64,000 nt of DNA from Anthopleura xanthogrammica. Lineage: Eukaryota; Cnidaria; Anthozoa; Actiniaria; Actiniidae. Under the pieces are notes generated by a model. The model saw only the letters and a program-made list of their open reading frames with translations. It had not been told where the DNA came from and searched no databases. Position numbers and translations under genes: made by a program. Positions 33,259 through 49,899 of this stretch are shown piece after piece (within the stretch, counting starts at the first letter, position 1; each line of letters starts with the position of its first letter). The stretch lies in assembly GCA_964019055.1 (NCBI GenBank), contig OZ025208.1:6199790-6263789 (forward strand), given 5' to 3'.

Positions 33259-34012
33259 ATTTATTATATATATAACTAGAATTCACATACAAACACGTTT
33301 ATTTTGATTGAATAAAAATGACAAATTTTGTCGAAACTTTCGTAAGTTTTAAGTTTATAAGTTAAAATGTCATGCAACTGTACATAATTAAATTGAAAAA
33401 CTCCTCATGTCAGTTTATAAAAGGAAAAATGAATATACAAAAAGTCAATATAAATATCAAAAATGTACTGTTTTTCATAATTAGTCGCTGTCTGGCGAAT
33501 CCAAGATGCAATAACGGCGGCGCTTTGTTGTTGTTTCTTCACGCAAAGTTGGACTTTTATTCACAGTAAAAGCAGAAAGCAGCTCGTCTAAATCTCTTGG
33601 CTGGATTTCTTCCAGGTTTTGCTGCACATTTTTTGTTTCAAGATATGTAGTCAATAAAGCCAGGTCTCTCTTCGTCTTGCTTAGTGTGTTTTTGTTTTCT
33701 TGGTTTTGAATAAACTCATCTACCGACACATCTAGTGACACAAAACGACTCGCCATTTTGTTCACATCAACAAAGCTACAGAAAACACAACTTTGCTTTG
33801 GCGGGAAGCCATTCAAATGTCACAATTGCTCGTTTTATGATTGGTTGGTTTGGTCAACTCTAAATTTTGATTGGTTATATTTTTACACAGTGAAAAGCTG
33901 TACGCGATGCTAATTGGTCGTATTGCATTTTTCACCAGTGAAATATAAAGCATAGAGATTTTTATAATAGAGATTTATTGTATGAAATTCTAGTTATATA
34001 TATAATAAAAAT
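33259..34012. mobile_element. ~750-bp element with inverted ends and a Crypton-like ORF
   Basis: ATTTATTATATATATAACTAGAATTC at the left recurs inverted at the right (33980-34012), giving terminal repeats of about 30 bp. Inside, on the minus strand, is a short intact ORF (33481-33816). With the adjoining hairpin at 33104 it may be one larger unit of about 0.9 kb. Size and single short ORF suggest a non-autonomous or domesticated derivative. Confidence 0.55.
33481..33816 (-). CDS. Short ORF resembling the N-terminus of Crypton-type recombinase proteins
   Basis: The frame is 111 codons from the first ATG, or 91 from the better-placed ATG at 33756 (MASRFVSLDVSVDEFI). The central segment (NKNTLSKTKRDLALLTTYLE, then about 12 residues and IQPRDLDELLSAF) has the helix pattern I associate with the N-terminal SAM-like/core-binding part of Crypton (DUF3504-type) tyrosine-recombinase proteins. 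Those occur in many copies in cnidarian genomes. The catalytic domain with its Arg/His/Tyr residues is absent. The chain ends in a basic KRRR and an acidic Ser/Asp tail. It lies within an inverted-repeat-bounded element. Family assignment is from memory of sequence patterns and is uncertain. Confidence 0.45.
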   Translation of the reverse strand: MNGFPPKQSCVFCSFVDVNKMASRFVSLDVSVDEFIQNQENKNTLSKTKRDLALLTTYLETKNVQQNLEEIQPRDLDELLSAFTVNKSPTLREETTTKRRRYCILDSPDSD

Positions 34013-34676
34013 AGCTACTCTGTAGAGATCCCATTTATTTATTTGTTTGTTTATTTGTTTATTAATTTTGTTTGTTTGTTGATATATTTAATATTTATCT
34101 AGTTAAATATTCTTATTTCATTTTATTGATATGAATTTAAGATTCTGAAATTTTCGTAGATCATTTTCGCACTTAAATATATATTTTCATTTTTCTCATT
34201 AGTTCACAGATCTCCAAGTGACTGCATCAGGACATATTTGTGGCTTAAATTTTTGTAATCATATAAAAACTAGTTAATACAAGATAAACTTACTAAACAA
34301 TTCCTTATGCACTCTATTTAAGACATGTTTCACTTTAAATTTCCTTAATTGTGATAATAAGTCTTAAAGTGGGGAGGATTTTAGTACATTCACAAATGTA
34401 ACATAATTTTGTAAAACTGATCCTCTGTTATTAAATAAAATGTAAAAAGTCCAATCTTGAAGTTTCTTTTAGTTATATATACTGATAGTTGTTTGTAAGA
34501 TAACTTCCAAAATTTAAAAAAAAAAGAAAAGTGAAATTTTGTAAAATGAACAAAAGAAAGTGAAATTTTGTCATTATTGGTAAAGACATCACATGATCGA
34601 TCTAGCTGAATTGACCACCTCAAATGTGACTATGGCTGCATGCATGGAAAGACTGGGTATGAACTTGATTTTGATT

Positions 34677-34850
34677 CAGGGGGGTACTTCGGGTCATTTC
34701 ATATGGGGATGCTCCACCCAGACTCTCTTACCCTTTTATATACCAAATTTCAGCAAAAATGTGCCCCTTTTCTATACCTGTGGCCTGAAAAAGGTACCCC
34801 TTTCGGGCGGAGCATCCCGGTATAATCCATTATAGGGAGTACCCCCCAGG
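34677..34850. mobile_element. Palindromic MITE
   Basis: Left: CAGGGGGGTACTTC, then CATATGGGGATGCTCC. Right: GGAGCATCCCGGTATAATCC, then GGGAGTACCCCCCAG. The arms pair over the first and last ~40 bases. Total length is about 174 bp, with no real ORF. Confidence 0.65.
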
Positions 34851-35397
34851 TTTTGATTCAACTCCCTCCCACATACATGCATGCTTACATGCAATGTCAC
34901 ACAAATTTACAAATTTGACAGATTATTAATCCTTCAGTTTTGAAATATAATGCTGAAACACTTGGACCCCTCCCTTATAACTGTTATAACCTAGCTACTT
35001 CTAGCTGTAATTCAAGACCCCAAATAAGAACAAATTGAAATCACGCTTATCTTGCCCACTTGTACTTCCAATCTGACTAATAATGAATTCAACAGCAGAA
35101 TGAAAGTAAAACGACATCACTCTTCTCTTTTCAAGGGTGGTGCATGTGGTCAGTACTAATCAAGATATTAAATAATTATTCTTACTTGATGTATTTCTGG
35201 TAATTATAAAACATGATTACATATCCCAGATGCCCTGTCAAGCAACTGTCAGCCATGTCATACCTTCGTGTCAACCATTTCACATTTTGTCAACCATTTC
35301 TATTTTGGCAACCAATAGGCAATAGGCATCAAAGCTCACAAAGCACTCTGGGAAACCGAGCCCTGCAAAAATGAAACAAGGAAATCCAAGGAAATAT

Positions 35398-35585
35398 CAG
35401 TGCCTTACCTTGCGCCTTACGTTGCAACTTACGTTGCGCCTTGCGTTGCGCTTTACGTTGCGCCTTAGGTTGCGCCTTACGTTGCGCCTTGCGTTGCGCC
35501 TTACGTTGCGCCTTGCGTTGCGCCTTAGGTTGCGCCTTAGGTTGCGCCTTACGTTGCGCCTTAGGTTGCGCCTTCCGTTGCCACT
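35398..35585. repeat. 12-bp minisatellite
   Basis: About 15 tandem copies of a 12-base unit (TTGCGCCTTACG with variants GCG or AGG at the end). Because 12 is a multiple of 3, every frame stays open, and the apparent Lys-Ala-Gln repeat protein on the minus strand is an artefact. Confidence 0.9.
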
Positions 35586-36178
35586 TAGCTACCAATAGCA
35601 TTGCGGGCTCAAGCTAATTCAATTCTTCTGCATGTGGCGAAAACACAGGTGAGCCCAAGCGTAGAGTAAGTGGGCTGTGAAGTATCAAGTTTTTCTTGTA
35701 GAAATTTGCAAATAGAAAGGGTAAGGAGGCTGGCTAGCTAGGGGAGAGTGGGAATGAACCATCATCCACCCCCCTAGCTAGCAACTTGGCCTTTAATGTT
35801 AACCATGCAATCACATATATAACTATACCTGTCAAGTGAAAACTACAGTCAATCATGAGAGGAAAGTTTACACACTTTGCCCTCAGTCAACAGGGTTATA
35901 ATTTCATTTTTTTAATGACAAGATAAACTTACATCTTGTGCACTGAGCAGCTACAAGATGAATGGAGAGAACACAAGATAAATGTATCAAAAACTGTTTA
36001 TTGAAAACATCATACGATTTTGTCCAAAGACCTTATTTTTCTTTGCATATTATTATTTTATAGAAAGGGAACTACAATGATAGAAAATGTGAGTTCAATT
36101 TCTTTTCACTCAATATTTGTATTTTTCAACTCGCATTTAGCCATTTATCTTGTGGGAATTTCGAACCCTGGTTAAAAA

Positions 36179-36541
36179 TTAAAGTGCACATAACCTTTTT
36201 TCCAATGCCTTCAATACCGATTCTACATGAAGTAAATAGTCGAATGGTAAAATATTTCTTGATTTGAGTGATGCGTCTTTAAGATATGAAGGTTTATACT
36301 TCCAATATGGTAATGACTGTGACGTCTACCAAGCTTTCATTAAATATACAAAATCGATCTGGTTCACACAAACAGTATTTAAAAAGCATCCTTATTTTAC
36401 TCATGGTTTACATAAAGGATATTTCAAATTTGTTTTCTTAAAATGGCCAGTGTTTAGTACTACTAGTTACAACAAATACTCTAAAATACCTTAGTAGACG
36501 TCACAGTCATTAACATTCAATAAAGGTTATATGCACTTTAA
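36179..36541. mobile_element. piggyBac-like MITE with TTAA target site
   Basis: TTAA at 36179-36182 is followed by AGTGCACATAACCT. The right end is AGGTTATATGCACT followed by TTAA at 36538-36541. Terminal repeats flanked by duplicated TTAA are the hallmark of piggyBac insertion. A subterminal inverted pair, ATGACTGTGACGTCTAC / GTAGACGTCACAGTCAT, is also present. The 363 bp have no transposase. Confidence 0.7.
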
Positions 36542-36637
36542 CCATAAACTATGAATACTTGAATAATAATATATAAATATATAAATATCTACACTTAATA
36601 AAATTAATTAGATTTATCATAATTCAATGTGCTGCAA

Positions 36638-39600
36638 TCATGAAGCTGTTCTTATATCTGCCAGTTTTGCACACGGGAACAGTAAAGCATATCTGCTTAC
36701 GTAGAGTAACACTAGATTCATTTGTATTAAATGGCAATAAATGGTGCAAATTATCAGACTTATTTAAGACAATTTTGTCAAAAAAGGTTCTATAAGGTCT
36801 GATTTGCTTAAGTTGCAATGCCAATCATTTCCAATCTGCATTACGATTGGTTCACTTTGCAAGGTTGGTCCTCGTTGGAGGAGTGTCTGCCCAGGATTCC
36901 AGTATTTTTCAGTTGAAGTGGTAGTGAAAAAATATTTTTTTTACCAATGTGTTCTTACTAAGAGCATTAATGCTGAGCTGAGATGTTGGGCTTCTTTAGC
37001 ACAACTACATTAATATTGAATACAATATTTAACATTAACGTCTATTTCTACATTAGCATCTTTTTTTTTCTAGTACTATACGCAGTACACTTGTGCTTGC
37101 TGATCCTTCATTAGAAATGAATAACTATAATTTATACTGATATTTTGGACCTTCAGGACATGATCATAATCTTAGCTTACATGCATGAAATTCAAACAAC
37201 GTCTTTTTAGAGAAGTACCGCAGACAGCAACTGCATTTGCAAATGAAAACAGAATTCTGCTGCTCGTTTTTAATATCAAGTAGTATGGCTTTGACTCTTG
37301 GGGAGATAGATGAAGAGTTGAGGAAATCAATATTCCACTTGATGGTAGAACTGAAACATAATGCATCATTAAGAGGTTTACACCCATTTTCAAAATTATG
37401 TGACTTATGCTGATGACTTGAAAGCCTTTCCTAGTACAAACCTATTAGTAGGTTTATAATAATTTATATACATGTATACAGTAAATGTTATTAATGTTGT
37501 CCACCAAAAAAGACATTTAGACCAAAAGAAATGACACGTGATACCTAATACACTCGCTCTAAATGCTCGATACCAGCAATCATTGTATAAGTATTATTAT
37601 TCTCTTTTTATTGTTAATCATTATAATAGAGTTTGAAACCAGAATTTATATCGTTTAAAACAAATAAACAAATCATCACGTGATACTTCTTTTGGTCTTT
37701 TTTCACAGGACAAACTTTTTGACAATGACTGTATGAGATAATAAAATGAAATAAAATTGATAATAATTGAGTATAAATTATACATACTCAACACAGATTT
37801 CAATCAATGATGGCACACATCTTCTTGAAGGGTCTTCACTGTCAGATATCCAAGGTTTAAATCCTTCAAACAAGTTTTTTCTTTTGGATCGTTGTTGAAG
37901 ATAGACCAAAATATTTTGCAGGCCTGTCTGTGCAATTTCTTCTGGAGGAGATTGGGTGGGATTTCCCATGATATCCAAAACTTTGAGTCGTGTTAAACGA
38001 AGAATTTCGGTAGGAAGATGAGTTATTCTGTTGTTCCTGGAAAAATTATTAATAATTAGGAACTGGTCATCAATATTTATTTACTGATTATGAATGAGTG
38101 TTTTCTTTTGGGTGGGGGGGGGGGGATGCAATAAAAGGGCATCACTCAGCTCTTTCCAAGGTTGATGCATTACCGAGTTTCATATCGTGGAAGGAATGGG
38201 TCAAAACCAGACAATTGTAAAAACAAAGCCATAAATATTTTCATTTCCCAGTAATTTTTTGTTCTTTCGGTCAAAACCGGGCCGCATTTGTCAAGCTCAA
38301 TGTTATTATTTGACTACATAAATTATATTAAATATGATCATTTTATCCAGCCTGATCAACAGCTGTCTGGTCACCCCAGTCCCTTCACTCAATATGAAAC
38401 CCGGCAATGGTCAGTACTAAGTTATTAAATAAATATTTCTAAAAACCAGGCTTTAGTTGGTCATTTATCGGCCGTTAGATGGCATGCCAACAGTCAGCTA
38501 TTTGTCAATCTCACAATGGCTGACAGACTGTTGACACATCATCTGGGGCATGTTCTTGATTTTACCTATATTTCTAGTACCTTAGAAGGAGTTCTTTCAA
38601 GGATGACAAATTCCCAATTGAAGAAGGAATTGAGTTCTGAAAAATAACACAAAAATGTATAGTTAGCTAAAAATATTATCAAGTGATAATGACATGAGCC
38701 CACATTGAAACGTTATCCTACTTTTGTGTATGTTAGTTTTTACAATATACAATTTAAGAATTTATTACCGCAATGTTTCATATTTAATAAAGGTTATTTA
38801 CCATCCAGGAAGTCCAGATAGGGAAACACTGTGTCTGAGGTCTTGAATACATAGACTTAATGGCCTCTGTCCGTTTTCAAGGCAGAGGCTACAGTTTTTC
38901 CCTGTATATATCTGGACCATTATATCACATATTTGTTCACATTTACTTTTGCCATTTGTTTTGCTATACAATGTCGTGTACTTTGTTTTGTTGTTTAGAA
39001 ATCCAGTATCCCAAGATAGCAGACCACAGTCAGAGATAGAAAATACCAACCGCTCAAACAGCCAATCAGAATGCACAATTTTTAGGATATCGAGCAGAAA
39101 AATAAAATGCGATTATTGGACCAGGTTGAGCAAAATATTGTGATTTGTCAGTGGTGAGCAAGCAATTATTTGCCGATGCTGAAGGCAGAGGCAAATAATT
39201 GCTTGTGAGACACAAACAAATCCTGATATTTTGTGATAACCGAGTTCCATATTATTGTTTTATCATTCAAAATTTTTTCTGTTTTTATTTTTTTAGCTGT
39301 CTATCAAACATGCTAAGTCATTTCTGACATCAGTTCAGAGAAGCGAGTCATGTTAACAAATGCAACATTGGTGCGCATGAGCAGACCATTATTTGTAGGC
39401 AGTTATTTGCAGCTCTCTCAGCCAATCAAACGACAGAAAAAATAGTTTGAATGGTAGTTTGTTTTATTCTCTTTTGCCCAATCACTGTTCCTTAAATAAG
39501 CAATTTAAAATATTCAGTTTCTTAAACAAACTTGTATAAATAAAAAACACTTTTTTTGTATTTACCAAGAGGTTGCTTGTCAAGTCCAGTTTTTCCAGCC

Positions 39601-41183
39601 GCTTGAGGTAGACTATTGACCATGGTAAATCAACCAACTGATTCTCTCTTAAAGACAAGACTTTGAGATTGATGAATGCTCCAATCTGTGTTGGCAATGA
39701 TGATACTGGTGTACCTGTTTCCAAATGTTGAGAATTAAATGCAATTAAGTTTATATTATAAATGGTTTTTGATTTTTGGATGCAGTTGTATAGCATATAG
39801 GTCTGGCATTTGGATAGTTTTGGCTCAATTTGGAGAGTTTTGGCTCAAGTTTTGGCTAGTTGTTGCTTTAGACTACTTAAGATGTTTTGGGTTGTTCTGG
39901 GTTTAAATATAGAAGTACCCCAGGAGGAATGGATAAAAACCTATAAATTATAGTCCCAGCCTTCACAGCTAGTTCCTTGACTGCCATCTTGAAAGGTAGG
40001 CATACCTTTGCATCGAACCAAAAAATGTGGTGTCCTTGCAATGACAGAGACTATTTAACACCTTGGACAATAATTCACATGTCTCTATTATTGTCGCAAG
40101 GTCATGTCTCACTTCAATGCAAAGGCACAGCTGCCTATTCCTAAATAATTTTATGACACTTAAAAACGTTCTTCCTTCAAGAGAAGAAAAAACATTACCT
40201 CCAATGTTTAAATAATTCACTGTCTTTGGCTTTTTATGGGTCTCTAAAATTTCTTCCAAATCCTCATTGGTTTGTACATATTCACTCTTGAGAGACAGCT
40301 GCACATTTCTGCAGTCAATCTTCAAAGTTTCCTTGTTATTATTGCCAACCTGCAGTCAAAAGCATCCATTATAATAGGCTTAGATCTGCTCATTAATAGG
40401 ACAGCTAATTCCATGCTCTAGATCTATTCAGTCCTACAGAATAGCTTTTACAGCACTTTTCGTATTTATGCGACCTACCAAATCCAGACGTCTGGCATCG
40501 TAGCTTCCGTCAATCAAATTTACAATGGCCGAGTTCATTCAGATCGCGAACGATATAAGAAATTCCTGTGTGAAAATGGCTGTCTAGTCAAGGGAATTTC
40601 CTTGTCGCTCGATCGGAATGAAGTCCACTCATCATAAATTTGATTGACGGAAGCCAAAACGCCATACATCTTGAGTCAGTTAAGTCACAGAAATATGAAG
40701 GCGCTGTAATACGGATGCATGCAAATGAGACAACAAGCATTGTATTGACCCGATAGCCTCACTCGTATGATTCTTAAAACATTTGTATGCATCCGTTATA
40801 ACAGCTATTGCATGCACATAATCATAATACAGCCTTCAGATCAAGATCCTTATCAAGACCCATGCTAGCTGACCTTGATAATTTTCACTTTGAAAAAAAT
40901 TGCAGCATTCGTATAATAATACAATCGAGTTGCTCTGTCCTCATATGATGCAGAACCACCTTAACATACTCTCTTAAAGTAAAGAAGCTATCGCTAGAGC
41001 TAAGATATTTACTGTCTTTACTTTAAGAGAGTATAAAATAACGTACTGTAAGCTTACATGTACCTCAAGGGAGATGATCTCATCATTTTCACCAAATATT
41101 TTCAAGACAGAAAAATTATTTCCCATAATGTAATGTACAGATGAGAATATGGCTTCCAAACTGGCTCCTCTTTGATGTAAGAA
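36638..41183 (-). CDS. Leucine-rich-repeat protein, LRRC58/LRR1-like architecture (5' end unresolved)
   Basis: Cytosolic LRR protein. Exons in transcript order, phases agreeing: 41183-41058 (or 41064), 40349-40199, 39714-39566, 38636-38581, 38036-37788, 37350-37181 and tentatively 36711-36638 with TGA. The N-terminal part reads SLEAIFSSVHYIMGNNFSVL; the first in-frame ATG is at 41126, but an acceptor-like CTGCAG before 41183 suggests an earlier exon. At least four LRRs follow: TVNYLNIGG; INLKVLSLRENQLVDLP; LEKLDLTSNLLNSIPSSIG; LKELLLRNNRITHLPTEILR; and LKVLDIMGNP. The cap reads QSPPEEIAQTGLQNILVYLQ. The C-terminal module has SLIEICVD and a Cys cluster FICKCSCCLRYFSKKTLFEF, like the Cys-rich tails of LRR1 and LRRC58, which are ubiquitin-ligase adaptors or candidates. 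That function is inference. The last exon (LLLYVSRYALLFPCAKLAD) is the weakest. Confidence 0.75.
38169..38410. mobile_element. Inverted-repeat element, LRR intron 4
   Basis: GCATTACCGAGTTTCATAT on the left pairs with ATATGAAACCCGGCAATGG on the right, about 242 bp apart. Another related end, AACCGAGTTCCATATTATTG, lies near 39239. Confidence 0.5.
39157..39210. repeat. Short perfect hairpin
   Basis: CAAGCAATTATTTGCC and GGCAAATAATTGCTTG are exact complements separated by about 20 bases. It lies in LRR intron 3 and is probably the centre of a decayed palindromic element. Confidence 0.7.
39981..40142. mobile_element. Palindromic MITE family A, LRR intron 2
   Basis: It starts CTGCCATCTTGAAAGGTAGG and ends AAAGGCACAGCTGCCTATTC. 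The interior has AGAGACTATTTAACACCTTG and GTCTCACTTCAATGC, the diagnostic blocks of the copies at 15489 and 27015. Confidence 0.65.
40450..40707. mobile_element. Palindromic MITE, LRR intron 1
   Basis: ACAGCACTTTTCGTATTTAT pairs with ATATGAAGGCGCTGT. Further in, GCTTCCGTCAATCAAATTTA pairs with AAATTTGATTGACGGAAGC exactly. The inner GCTTCCGTCAATCAAA motif recurs in the element at 45827. Confidence 0.7.
40705..40803. mobile_element. Small palindromic element abutting the previous one
   Basis: TGTAATACGGATGCATGCAA pairs with TTGTATGCATCCGTTATAACA. Total length is 99 bp. It shares its first bases with the end of the 40450 element, so one inserted at the edge of the other. Confidence 0.65.
40968..41031. 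repeat. Small hairpin in LRR intron 1
   Basis: ACTCTCTTAAAGTAAAG and CTTTACTTTAAGAGAGT are exact complements around a ~30-base loop. Confidence 0.7.
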
Positions 41184-42132
41184 CTGCAGCCTTTACACAT
41201 AGGACACGCATGCATATCACATATAAACATAGTGAAACTCTCCAGGTTAAAAACTACTGAAGTAAGCATTTTATTAGCGCCCGGGCTCTCTCGGCTCTCA
41301 CGCTATATACCATATATAGTCATGCATATATTATTATGGTCTACTGACTTGAGTTGGTGGCCATTTTGTTTTTTTTAAACGTAAAAACTTGTGAGTTGGG
41401 AGAAGAAACGTCCTCAAAATACCTCAATTTCTAACCCTTTCACGGCTCTTCGAATCATTTTACTTCATATTTATGTAAATTCTTTGTTACATTTATATAC
41501 TCAAGGTAAGTACGAGTAGTTTTTTCTCGGTAAAAAAACCCTCACGATAATTTTAGTGTCTTGCGCAAAAAAATTGTTTTTGGCTCGGCATATTTATTTT
41601 CGGAGCCTCGGAAAAGACTTAGTTGTCGTAGCATATGGAATACGGGTTACGGAAAATTCTTTCATACTGTTAAAAACGCGGTCTTCTTCACTTACAGTCA
41701 TTTGTTCTTTTTGTTTTACTGACATTCATTCGGTTTTGTTGCTAATGTACTGCAAGGTCTTAGTAAACTTTCTATGACAAAACTTAAATTTATGGACACA
41801 CCACATCTCTATTTTTGCGACCCATCTTTTATTCCTGATCAAATGAAACAGGAAAACCTAGAATTTTTATTTCTATTTCGTTTGAAGGATATCTTATCGC
41901 GTGGACTACAAGAAACTTGATTCATTTATGGTTGGAGTTTATTCAGATATCTGTTGACAGCTATGCTTAGAAACAGGGCCAAGTTGTCTATTCACGGTTC
42001 AGATTTTAAAAAAATAATGCGCACTTATCAAAAAAAAACTAGGGCCTAACAGAATCATGATAAACCATGATTATAAATATATCGGTTTAGAGATTAGCAG
42101 AAAATTCTAAAAAAATGTATACTTCAGTTGAT

Positions 42133-42332
42133 AATAGACCTCATCGGCTTGGGTGTAATGTTGTCCCATTTCAGACCACGTGTCATTCCCCAGAGTATCA
42201 TTTCATTGTTTGACGGTTGCGCATGAGAAGATACATGAATATGGATACAACTCAAACAAAGAATCTTATTCTCAAGAGAATGACATATGGTCTGAAATGG
42301 GACAACATTACCCCAAGCCGATGAGGTCTATT
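42133..42332. mobile_element. Palindromic MITE, family C
   Basis: AATAGACCTCATCGGCTTGG is the near-exact complement of CAAGCCGATGAGGTCTATT. The second-tier arms TGTCCCATTTCAGACCA / TGGTCTGAAATGGGACA also pair. Interior: TTGCGCATGAGAAGA, CAAAGAATCTTATTCTCAAG. Related DNA is at 58208-58435, and an end at about 51209-51245. Confidence 0.75.
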
Positions 42333-42826
42333 ACCTAGAGGCCATGGGCAATATTTGGGTTGCCTGTGCCTGGACCTCTTCTCTTGAATGAAGTGCAAGG
42401 GCACTAACATTTTTCATATGTGTTAGGATCACAACACATATGTTTTTGGATCTGTTATTAGTGATATACTTGGGGGCATCCAGGTGACATCAAACCTTCA
42501 AATTTTTGTCAAGACCCTAAAAAAAATCTCAAGGCTGTTTTGCAGGAGGTCAGCAGTGCACAGTTTAGCCTCTCTCCGATTCATTTATATTATTGTGATT
42601 ATTGTTATAGTAACAATATAAACCTAACGCTAACATTAGTGCGATTATCAGTATTCAGCAAACTCAGATATTTCAACAGCTTTTTGTAAGTTTTTTTTTG
42701 CTGACTTCAATCAAAAATAATCAGTAGGTACCTTTTATACTTTTGACTGCCGGCAGTAAAAAAACAATTCCCATTAGCAACTTGGAACTACTGTACCAAG
42801 TTTGCAGAATATTGATAATTGCAGTA

Positions 42827-43094
42827 AAGGCCCTGTTACACGTTGAAATTTTTAGCTGAAACTTGTGTGCAGCGGCGTTGCGAGACAAGTTTCGGAACGA
42901 ATTGCATGGTGTAAGACCCTAGCTTTGTGAAACTTTCGTCCCAGGAAAGTTTCATGAAAAGTGGAACTGCTTTCTACTAGTGCAACCGAAACTTGTGTCG
43001 TGAAATTGTGCCGTGTAACACCCCCGTGAAACTTGTGTCCTAACACCGTTGTACACAAGTTTAAGATAAAAGTTTCAACATGTAACAAGGCCTT
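42827..43094. mobile_element. Palindromic MITE, family D
   Basis: AAGGCCCTGTTACACGTTGAAA pairs with TTTCAACATGTAACAAGGCCTT. The interior has repeated GAAACTTGTGTC-type blocks in both orientations. It lies just before the SKP1 start-codon exon. The element at 47503-47820 is related. Confidence 0.7.
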
Positions 43095-43147
43095 AAAACT
43101 CTATTCACATTATATCCATGTATCTAACACTGTTTCTAATATTCTAG

Positions 43148-49689
<6,542 letters not shown>

Positions 49690-49842
49690 TTGTACAGAAC
49701 AAGCCTTGGGCAGCCAAACCCTTGTAGTATCTTTTGGTCATTTTTTCTTTTCTTTTTATTCATCCTTTCCTTCAACTCACATCTTTATTCAGTGTTTTTC
49801 TATAAAATTCAAGAAAGTTTGTTTCTCATTTGTTTGTTATTG

Positions 49843-49848
49843 AATAAA
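49843..49848 (+). terminator. Polyadenylation signal of SKP1
   Basis: AATAAA lies 154 bases after the SKP1 stop, followed by T-rich DNA (GCGTTTGCTTTTCTTTACC). This is a plausible 3' end for the transcript. Confidence 0.6.
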
Positions 49849-49899
49849 GCGTTTGCTTTTCTTTACCTTAACATTAACATATTGTATCAACATGAATAG

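Larger units (their letters stand above)
34013..36178. other. Repeat-rich intergenic DNA before the LRR gene
   Basis: It holds the inverted-repeat element at 34677-34850 and the 12-bp minisatellite at 35398-35585, in otherwise AT-rich sequence. No coding gene is recognised. Confidence 0.45.
41184..43147. other. Region between divergent LRR and SKP1 genes
   Basis: This should contain the promoters and 5' UTR exons of both genes. The ATG of SKP1 follows a splice acceptor directly, so at least one upstream non-coding exon must lie here. On the minus strand a well-placed ATG (AAAATGGCCACC, at 41364) reads six codons before a stop and could be an LRR first exon, but no donor phase fits convincingly. 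Two MITEs are present. Confidence 0.4.

Noticed and set aside
35329..35601. Lys-Ala-Gln/Arg repeat protein on the minus strand
   Set aside because: It is the translation of a 12-bp minisatellite, which is open in all frames.
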